From contig NZ_JRGL01000010.1 in NCBI RefSeq assembly GCF_000764655.1, positions 20,449 to 84,448 on the forward strand: a stretch of DNA of 64,000 nucleotides, written 5' to 3'. Source of the stretch: Aeromonas aquatica (lineage in GTDB: Bacteria > Pseudomonadota > Gammaproteobacteria > Enterobacterales > Aeromonadaceae). Position 1 is the stretch's first letter, and each line of letters opens with the position of its first letter. Positions 58,711 through 64,000 of this stretch are shown here, piece after piece. A model generated the notes under the pieces. The model made no database searches. It saw nothing but the letters and a program-made list of their open reading frames with translations, and was not told the DNA's origin. Made by a program: the position numbers and the translations under genes.

Positions 58711-58726
58711 CGAATTAATTAATTCG
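58711..58726. promoter_or_regulatory. 16-bp AT-rich palindrome upstream of hns
   Basis: CGAATTAATTAATTCG is a perfect palindrome a few bases upstream of the hns -35 box. It could be an operator or an H-NS nucleation site; which is not shown by the sequence. The surrounding 58727-58900 is AT-rich with no gene. Confidence 0.45.
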
Positions 58727-58903
58727 ATGGATAAATTAAGCTTGGCGAATAATAGGTAGGGGTATATGTCGACTATTTGATGACATTCATTTCCGAATGA
58801 GTTCCTGGCAGATGAAAATATCGGCTAGATCAATTTTATCGCACCAATTGACTACCATTTCCCGTTCAGCCGCCATACAAGTATTGAAATTTAATCAAAA
58901 AAC

Positions 58904-58931
58904 TTGCTATCACACCGTGCCTCGATAAAAT
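58904..58931 (+). promoter_or_regulatory. Promoter of the lysine riboswitch transcript
   Basis: TTGCTA (58904-58909), 16-bp spacer, TAAAAT (58926-58931). The riboswitch begins about 18 bp downstream. Confidence 0.6.
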
Positions 58932-58948
58932 GTGCGCCGAATACCTTT

Positions 58949-59112
58949 AAGTAGAGGCGCGCTGCCTATGAGTAACCGAGCGGAGGGTGATGCCTGCGAT
59001 GTTCGGGGAAAGGAGTCGGCGCCGAAGTGACCAGGCCATCATACCGGGTTGCTGGTTCTGCATCGAACAGGTGCAGGACTGCCATAGTCATCCACTATGG
59101 AGCGCTACCTGA
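58949..59112 (+). promoter_or_regulatory. Lysine riboswitch (L box)
   Basis: Several conserved blocks of the lysine riboswitch aptamer appear in order: GTAGAGGCGCG at the 5' side of P1, AGTAACC, GGAGGGTGATGCC, GGGGAAAGGAGTC, GCCGAAGTGACC, and GGAGCGCTACCTG closing P1 at the 3' side. The length (about 165 nt) is right. It leads into a terminator-like hairpin ahead of an NhaC-type transporter gene. Lysine should switch the gene off, by analogy with known members. Confidence 0.9.
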
Positions 59113-59113
59113 A

Positions 59114-59156
59114 GGGGCTGAGGAGTATTACCTCCCCATGGGTTTTGTTTCTTTAT
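59114..59156 (+). terminator. Riboswitch-linked terminator
   Basis: GGG and GAGG pair with CCTC and CCC (a CT bulge between them) around AGTATTA, followed by a T-rich stretch (GGTTTTGTTTCTTTAT). A second small hairpin, CACCT/AGGTG (59173-59191), lies nearer the start codon. Confidence 0.65.
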
Positions 59157-59201
59157 CCTCTCGGTAGATCTCCACCTGTTGTCTTTAGGTGCAAAGAGAT
59201 C

Positions 59202-60782
59202 ATGGACATCGTTCACTACGCCGACTCCGGTTGGTCAGTCATTCCTCCCTTGTTGGCCGTCGCTTTGGCGATCATCACCCGTCGCGTCCTGGTGTCGCTC
59301 GGGGTAGGTATCGTCGCCGGCAGCCTGCTGCTGAACCAGTTTTCGCCGCTCGACTCCCTGCATTACATGTTGAACACTGTGCTCAAGATCGTCTGGGTCG
59401 AGGGTGCGCTCAACCGTGACAACGTCAACATGATCCTGTTCATGTTGCTGCTGGGCGGCCTCATCAGTCTGATGAGCGTCTCCGGCGCCACCCGCGCCTT
59501 CGCCGAGTGGGCCGAGCGCCGCGCCAAGACCCGCAAGGGCGCCAAGGCGCTCACCGGCATGATGGTGTTTGCCTTCTTCATCGATGACTTCTTCCACAGC
59601 CTGTCGGTGGGCGCCATCTGCCGTCCGGTCACCGATCGCTTCCAGATCTCCCGCGCCAAGCTGGCCTATCTGCTCGATTCCACCGCGGCGCCGGTCTGCG
59701 TGCTGATGCCCATCTCCTCCTGGGGCGCTTACATCATCGCCCTGGTGGGCGGCATCATGGCGGCCCATGGCCTGACCGATCAGAGCCCCATCTCCGCCTT
59801 CGTCGAGATGATCCCGATGAACCTCTATGCGGTCTTCACCCTGATCATGGTGCTGGTGGTGATCGCGTTCCAGCTCGACATCGGCTCCATGCGTCAACAC
59901 GAGCAGTGGGCGCTGGAAGGCAAGCTGTGGGATGAGTCCAAGGGCCGCCCCATCGGGCTGGACATGGAATCGCCGGAGGAGAGCAACGGTGGCATGATCG
60001 ACATGGTGCTGCCGATCCTGACCCTGACCCTGGCGACCGTCTACTTCATGATAGATTCCGGTGCCGCCGTGCTGGAAGGCAAGGGCTTGCCGTTCAGCGT
60101 GCTCGGGTCGTTCGAGAACACCAACGTCGGCTCCTCCCTGGTCTATGGCGCCCTGTGCAGCCTGGTGGTCTCCATCGGTCTCGCCATGCGCCTCAAGCTC
60201 GGTGCCAAGAACTGGATGAAGGCCGCCCCGCAAGGGATCATGGCCATGCTGCCCGCCATCAACATACTGCTGTTCGCCTGGACCATAGGCGCCGTGGTGC
60301 GCGACGTGGAGACCGGCAAGTACCTTGCCTCCATGGCCAACGGCAACCTGCCCATCGAGGTGCTGCCAGCGGTGGTGTTCATTCTCTCCTGCGCCATGGC
60401 CTTTGCCACGGGGACCAGCTGGGGCACTTTCGGCATCATGCTGCCGCTCGCCGGTGACATGGCAGCCGCCAGCGACATCAGCCTGATGCTGCCGATGCTG
60501 GCCGCGGTGCTGGCGGGATCTGTGTTCGGTGATCACAGCTCGCCCATCTCCAGCACCAGTATCCTCTCGGCCACCGGGGCTGGTTGTCACCACATCGATC
60601 ACGTGATGACCCAGCTGCCTTATGCGCTCGCCATTGCCTTCGGGGCGGCGCTCGGCTATCTGGTGATGGGGCTGATGCACTCGGTGCTGGCGGGCTTCAC
60701 GGTCAGCGGGCTCTGGTTTGTGATCTTCTCCAGCTACCATCTGCGCAAGTCCCGGCAACATCGCGCGCTGGCCGTCGCATAA
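59202..60782 (+). CDS. NhaC-type transporter (probable lysine transporter)
   Basis: An inner-membrane protein of 526 residues with about 12 helices in the NhaC ion/solute antiporter family. FFIDDFFHSLSVGAICRPVTD and FGDHSSPISSTSILS are family signatures. The lysine riboswitch upstream argues that it carries lysine (the LysW type proposed in comparative genomics) rather than only sodium and protons. The start at 59202 is chosen by the internal Met and a weak GAG signal; the frame extends back into the riboswitch. Confidence 0.88.
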   Translation: MDIVHYADSGWSVIPPLLAVALAIITRRVLVSLGVGIVAGSLLLNQFSPLDSLHYMLNTVLKIVWVEGALNRDNVNMILFMLLLGGLISLMSVSGATRAFAEWAERRAKTRKGAKALTGMMVFAFFIDDFFHSLSVGAICRPVTDRFQISRAKLAYLLDSTAAPVCVLMPISSWGAYIIALVGGIMAAHGLTDQSPISAFVEMIPMNLYAVFTLIMVLVVIAFQLDIGSMRQHEQWALEGKLWDESKGRPIGLDMESPEESNGGMIDMVLPILTLTLATVYFMIDSGAAVLEGKGLPFSVLGSFENTNVGSSLVYGALCSLVVSIGLAMRLKLGAKNWMKAAPQGIMAMLPAINILLFAWTIGAVVRDVETGKYLASMANGNLPIEVLPAVVFILSCAMAFATGTSWGTFGIMLPLAGDMAAASDISLMLPMLAAVLAGSVFGDHSSPISSTSILSATGAGCHHIDHVMTQLPYALAIAFGAALGYLVMGLMHSVLAGFTVSGLWFVIFSSYHLRKSRQHRALAVA

Positions 60783-60803
60783 GCCAGGTCGTATAAATTA
60801 AAC

Positions 60804-60829
60804 AAGGGGCCCACGGGCCCCTTGGTTTT
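60804..60829 (+). terminator. Transporter terminator
   Basis: AAGGGGCCC pairs with GGGCCCCTT, followed by GGTTTTGG. It is 22 bp after the transporter stop. Confidence 0.82.
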
Positions 60830-60882
60830 GGCAGGGGCTTTGGTTAGCATGCGCCCCATAAATTCAGTTTCGGAACAGCATC

Positions 60883-61464
60883 ATGGCTTCACTGCACTAC
60901 AAATTTGCCACCATGAACTCGGGCAAGTCGACCCAGCTCATCCAGGCGCATTTCAACTATCTGGAGCGCGGCATGAATCCGCTGGCCATGACGCCGGTCA
61001 TCGACGACCGCTTCGGGGTCGGGGTGATCCGCGCCAGAGTGGGTCTGGAGCTGAAGGTGGAGGTGTTCAGTGACAGCTGCGATCTGTTCGAGATGGTCAA
61101 GGCGCGCCACGGCGAGAAGAAGATCGATGTGTTCATCGTCGACGAGGCGCAGTTCCTGACCCGCGAGCAGGTCTATCAGCTGGCCCGCATCGTCGATGAG
61201 CTCAAGATCCCGGTCATGGCCTACGGCCTCAAGACCGATTTTCGCGGCGAGCTGTTCCCCGGCTCCTACCACCTGCTCTGTCTGGCGGACAAGTTCGAGG
61301 AGCTCAAAAGCATCTGCTGGTGCGGCAACAAGGCGCACATGAACTCCCGGGTGAACGAAGCCGGGTTGGTAATGCGTGACGGCGAGCAGGTGGAGATAGG
61401 GGGCAACGATCGCTATGTGTCCCTCTGCCGCAAACACTATCTGGAAGGGCGGGCCTTCAAGTAA
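60883..61464 (+). CDS. tdk: Thymidine kinase
   Basis: Phosphorylates thymidine with ATP. The 193 residues start MASLHYKFATMNSGKST, with the P-loop at 11-18. The catalytic Glu is in VDEAQFL, the lasso region in YGLKTDFRGELFPGS, and zinc cysteines in CWCGNK and the CRKHY pair near the end. It is slightly shorter than the E. coli enzyme at the C terminus. Confidence 0.97.
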   Translation: MASLHYKFATMNSGKSTQLIQAHFNYLERGMNPLAMTPVIDDRFGVGVIRARVGLELKVEVFSDSCDLFEMVKARHGEKKIDVFIVDEAQFLTREQVYQLARIVDELKIPVMAYGLKTDFRGELFPGSYHLLCLADKFEELKSICWCGNKAHMNSRVNEAGLVMRDGEQVEIGGNDRYVSLCRKHYLEGRAFK

Positions 61465-61480
61465 CGGCTGACAGGATCAC

Positions 61481-61508
61481 AAAGGGCGCCGACAGGGCGC
61501 CCTTTCTT
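61481..61508. terminator. Bidirectional terminator
   Basis: AAAGGGCGCC and GGCGCCCTTT pair around GACAG, followed by CTTGT. It lies between converging tdk and the DUF1704 gene. Confidence 0.88.
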
Positions 61509-61536
61509 GTGGTGCATGGCGAGAGTGTAGCGGGGC

Positions 61537-62874
61537 CTAGTCTATCTCGATATCCACCGGCGTTATGATGGGATCGGCCACCGGCAGGCGCTGGAACAGC
61601 TGGCGAAAATGCTGCTGTACCCGGCCGATGTCGATGAGCGACATGCCGGAGGCGAAGCCGAACCAGACGTAGAGGCCGGTGAGATCGCGAAACATGGGGG
61701 GCAGGTAGCGCGGGGCATCGATGAGCCCCTCCAGATAGTGCTGATAGAGCACAGGGATGTCATCCAGGGTCACCTTGCCGACGAACAGCATGGGCAGGAT
61801 CTCCGGCACCCCCTCCAGCACGGCGCTGCGGATGAAGTTGACCGTCTCCACATAGCCTCTCACGTAGGAGAGATCCTTGGTGAAGCAGGCGCCTCCCTGG
61901 ACCATGCCGCCCCTAAACACCCGCTGGGTGATCTTGTAGGCATCGTGCTCGCTGGCCCCCTTCTCGACGAAGTGGCGGAACACCTCGATGAAGTCGGCGC
62001 CGCGCTCGGCCATGTCGATGGCCATCACCCGATCCGAGATGCGCTTGGCCCGGTCCGGGAAGGAACTGAACGTCAGCGTCTCGATGAGCACGGCCAGCCC
62101 CTCCTGACAGGCGGTGATGCGTGGCGAGCCCGCCCCGAGCCAGGTGGCGTAGGATTGCTGGCGGCCATTGAGGGTGGTGCCCACGTGGACCCAACCCTCG
62201 TGCACCTCCAGCACCTGCAAGTCCAGCTCCGAGAAGCGGGCGTGGGAGCTGAGCTTGATGTAATCCCCGCCGGCGGCGGCATCCGAGACGATGCCATCGC
62301 TGAGCTTGACCTGCACGGTGCCGTCGCTGAAATAGTTCGACAGCTTGCCCTGCAGCTTGGCCACCGCGGCTTCCCCCTCAAACTCCTTGGGGTAGGGGCG
62401 CACCAGATGGCGGGCGCCGGGCAGGGAGAAAATGTCGCACAGGCGGGCACCCAGCTCCTTGAGGGTCTTGCGATCCCCGCGCAGGTGGTCGCTGGCCGAG
62501 CCGTACAGCAGCTGGCTGTAGCGCTGGAAATCCGGCTGCCCGCGCTGGCGCAGCATCTCGATCACCACCATGTACTGATCCACCGTCTCCTGCAGGATGC
62601 GGCCCAGATCGTCCTGGGGACCGAGCCGGCGCCTGATCCTGTCTCTGAGCTCTTTGAGCTCCAGGTATTTGTTGCGCGGATCGAACCCCAGGGGGAGGGA
62701 CTGGTAGAAGTTCGCGTCGATGGCGGGCAGCTCGCGCCCGCCCTTGGCCAGAAACTCGGTTTGCAGGTGGCGTGGCCACTTGATGGCATCCAGGATGCGG
62801 ATGGGTTTTTGCAGGCTCAGCAACTCATCCGAGAGGGATTTCAGGTGCAGGCGGTATTTTTCTTGGATGGTCAT
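61537..62874 (-). CDS. DUF1704/QEGLA-motif putative metallopeptidase
   Basis: A 445-residue soluble protein of the DUF1704 family, named after its QEGLA motif, seen here in ACQEGLAVLIE. Just before it lies HEGWVHVGTTLNG, which fits HEXXXH as found in the related eukaryotic MATCAP tyrosine carboxypeptidases. The combination suggests a zinc metallopeptidase; the bacterial substrate is unknown. Old annotations call it a flavohaemoglobin-expression modulator. It starts MTIQEKYRLHLKSLSDELLS. Confidence 0.85.
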   Translation of the reverse strand: MTIQEKYRLHLKSLSDELLSLQKPIRILDAIKWPRHLQTEFLAKGGRELPAIDANFYQSLPLGFDPRNKYLELKELRDRIRRRLGPQDDLGRILQETVDQYMVVIEMLRQRGQPDFQRYSQLLYGSASDHLRGDRKTLKELGARLCDIFSLPGARHLVRPYPKEFEGEAAVAKLQGKLSNYFSDGTVQVKLSDGIVSDAAAGGDYIKLSSHARFSELDLQVLEVHEGWVHVGTTLNGRQQSYATWLGAGSPRITACQEGLAVLIETLTFSSFPDRAKRISDRVMAIDMAERGADFIEVFRHFVEKGASEHDAYKITQRVFRGGMVQGGACFTKDLSYVRGYVETVNFIRSAVLEGVPEILPMLFVGKVTLDDIPVLYQHYLEGLIDAPRYLPPMFRDLTGLYVWFGFASGMSLIDIGRVQQHFRQLFQRLPVADPIITPVDIEID

Positions 62875-63032
62875 CGGACCTTATCTGGCGGCGGCTGAGG
62901 AGCGAGAATGGCTGAGTATATGCACAGCGCTTGCCAAAAAGAAGCGAGACAGGGGCTGATCCGGCCAGCGCACTTTTGGTTGCCGGCAAATTGGTTTAGA
63001 CTGCGCCCCTTGATCCTTATCGTGTCGTGAAA

Positions 63033-63488
63033 ATGATGAATATCCCCAGCTCTGAAATGATAATGCGTTGGTTGCAGCAGGCCCGGATCGAGCACTATGT
63101 GTGCGACCAGTGTCATGGCATCCACATGGTCTCCCTGCAGTCGGTCGACAGCATTCAGGAGAGCCGGATCTTTGTCGAAGAAGAAGGGCTGCTGTTTTCA
63201 TCCGAGCTGGAGGTGCGTCCCTCATCGCTGCTGCCGCTGATGGCCGAGCTGGGTCGCCTCAACATGCAATACCCCTCCCTCAAGGTGTTCCTTGACATCA
63301 TCGACGACAACCTGCCGCGCCTCATCGTGGGCCACACCGTCTTCACCAAGGCCGGGCTCACCGTGGAGCAGTTCTTGCTGTTCGTCGAGAGCACCACGGC
63401 GGCGACCCACGAGGTGGTGAGCGAGTGCGAGCGACTGGGCTTCCTGAACCTGCCGGAAATCCAGGTTGCACCGGAGTCTGTCCATTAA
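63033..63488 (+). CDS. ybjN: YbjN family protein
   Basis: A 151-residue protein of the YbjN family, whose fold resembles type III secretion chaperones. It aligns with E. coli YbjN in VCDQCHGIHM, EVRPSSLLPLMAEL and FLDIIDDNLPRLIV. In E. coli the protein affects motility and stress responses. The start could be ATG at 63033 or 63036, or GTG at 63027; no Shine-Dalgarno decides. It ends just before the tRNA-Ser promoter. Confidence 0.9.
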   Translation: MMNIPSSEMIMRWLQQARIEHYVCDQCHGIHMVSLQSVDSIQESRIFVEEEGLLFSSELEVRPSSLLPLMAELGRLNMQYPSLKVFLDIIDDNLPRLIVGHTVFTKAGLTVEQFLLFVESTTAATHEVVSECERLGFLNLPEIQVAPESVH

Positions 63489-63533
63489 TCTGTGCGTTAA
63501 ATGTGCGAATGGAACGCGGCAGCCAAAAAGCCG

Positions 63534-63562
63534 TTGACGCAGGCGGACCTTTCCCCTAAATT
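63534..63562 (+). promoter_or_regulatory. tRNA-Ser promoter, stringent type
   Basis: TTGACG (63534-63539), 17-bp spacer, TAAATT (63557-63562), then the GC-rich discriminator ACGCCCCG. Promoter and leader are closely similar to those of the other tRNA-Ser locus (29057-29158). Confidence 0.8.
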
Positions 63563-63633
63563 ACGCCCCGTTCCGGCGCAGTGGCGCAACGAACCGGTGT
63601 TGGCTGAACACCTTAAACAACAGACAAAAATTT

Positions 63634-63727
63634 GGTGATGTGCCCAAGTGGCTGCCAGCCGATGAAATCGGTAAGAAAGCACGCAACGCGTGCTCCGCAA
63701 GCCACAGGCAGATGACTAAAACAAATT
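63634..63727 (+). pseudogene. Partial tRNA-Ser (5' half) with hairpin-rich insert
   Basis: 63634-63654 matches the first 21 bases of tRNA-Ser at 18 positions (GGTGATGTGCCCAAGTGGCTG), then diverges into about 70 nt of small palindromes, such as CCGATGAAATCGG and GCACGCAACGCGTGC. It lies at the same distance from its promoter as the intact tRNA at the other locus and is followed by the intact copy. It is probably transcribed with it. Confidence 0.7.
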
Positions 63728-63815
63728 GGTGAGGTGTCCGAGTGGCTGAAGGAGCACGCCTGGAAAGTGTGTATACGGCAACGTATCGAGGGTTCGAATC
63801 CCTCCCTCACCGCCA
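63728..63815 (+). tRNA. tRNA-Ser (anticodon GGA)
   Basis: An 88-nt tRNA including CCA, identical in sequence to the copy at 28970-29057. The anticodon is GGA in the CTGGAAA loop, the long variable arm is present, and the T loop is TTCGAAT. It is preceded by a degenerate 5' copy and followed by a terminator. Confidence 0.98.
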
Positions 63816-63821
63816 AATTGA

Positions 63822-63848
63822 AAAACCGACCTCAGGGTCGGTTTTTTG
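63822..63848 (+). terminator. tRNA-Ser terminator
   Basis: AAACCGACC pairs with GGTCGGTTT around TCAG, followed by a T-run. It is nearly identical to the hairpin at 28781-28807. Confidence 0.9.
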
Positions 63849-63881
63849 CATCCGGGAGCACCACATTCCCTGATGCCAATA

Positions 63882-63999
63882 GAGGGAGGGTGAGAACCCT
63901 CGCCCGGGTTCGAGCAGAGCAGCTTGCTGCGATGAACGGCCGTAGGCCGCCCCGAAGGGGTGAGCCACGCAGTGGCGAATCATCCCTCCCTCACCGCCA
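63882..63999 (+). repeat. tRNA-Ser-like 3' unit with 68-nt insert
   Basis: 63982-63999 equals the last 18 bases of tRNA-Ser (ATCCCTCCCTCACCGCCA). GGTTCGA (63907-63913), its T-loop partner, is separated from that end by 68 nt of palindromes (GGCCGTAGGCC, CCCCGAAGGGG). The left end GAGGGAGGG (63882-63890) is the reverse complement of CCCTCCCTC near the right end. The window ends here, so more units may follow. Confidence 0.65.
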
Positions 64000-64000
64000 A

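Noticed and set aside
28970..63815. Genomic island integrated at tRNA-Ser
   Set aside because: The two tRNA-Ser copies are inverted, not direct, and the segment holds core genes such as rpsA and cmk with no integrase.
63613..63816. Open frame antisense to tRNA-Ser (and the same at 28828-29136)
   Set aside because: These are the well-known false proteins translated from the complement of tRNA-Ser.

Overview
The window looks like a chromosomal segment of an Aeromonas species (Gammaproteobacteria). Base composition is uniformly GC-rich. Gene order matches E. coli in several blocks: hisS-yfgM-bamB-der-yfgJ, mltF opposite purL, cmk-rpsA-ihfB, lapAB-pyrF and ynfL/ynfM. It also carries genes typical of aquatic gammaproteobacteria: a rhombosortase, a second-type flagellar stator pair, a DUF2982 protein and a lysine-riboswitch-linked NhaC-type transporter. 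The genus is inferred from this combination and from protein similarity recalled from memory, not from a search. No integrase, transposase, plasmid or phage genes and no CRISPR array were seen, so the region reads as core genome with small repeats.

Layout. 0.1-5.2 kb: histidyl-tRNA synthetase, outer-membrane assembly (YfgM, BamB) and the ribosome-assembly GTPase Der on the + strand. 5.2-11.2 kb: a very small basic protein, a hairpin-like repeat abutting mltF, then the divergent mltF and purL with a PurR-like promoter. 11.5-26.6 kb: a complete 13-gene nuo operon (nuoA to nuoN, nuoC and nuoD fused) on the - strand, with a Fur-box-like site in its upstream region. 26.9-28.5 kb: a MotA/MotB-type stator pair. 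28.8-29.2 kb: a tRNA-Ser(GGA) locus with tRNA-derived debris. 29.2-32 kb: two TPM-domain proteins, LemA and a MepA-type endopeptidase. 32-48 kb: accessory and metabolic genes, including an RRM protein, oxidoreductases, threonine aldolase, a PAS protein beside a REC-CheC regulator, LysR regulators, a GGDEF/EAL protein, an AbgT transporter, a nitroreductase and an MFS exporter. 48.5-54.6 kb: ribA, then cmk-rpsA-ihfB-lapAB-pyrF. 54.7-58.6 kb: rhombosortase, a DTW-domain protein, queC-queE (queuosine precursor), a cobalamin adenosyltransferase and an H-NS-like protein. 58.9-60.8 kb: a lysine riboswitch and its transporter. 60.9-63.5 kb: tdk, a DUF1704 putative metallopeptidase and ybjN. 63.5-64.0 kb: a second tRNA-Ser(GGA) locus in the opposite orientation to the first, again surrounded by partial tRNA-Ser copies.

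The most unusual signals are non-coding. tRNA-Ser fragments interrupted by hairpin-rich inserts lie at both tRNA-Ser loci. A 57-bp in-frame tandem repeat copies the 3' end of the REC-CheC gene past its own stop codon. A 162-bp hairpin-like inverted-repeat element ends exactly at the mltF stop. Two copies of the same terminator face each other between purL and nuoN.
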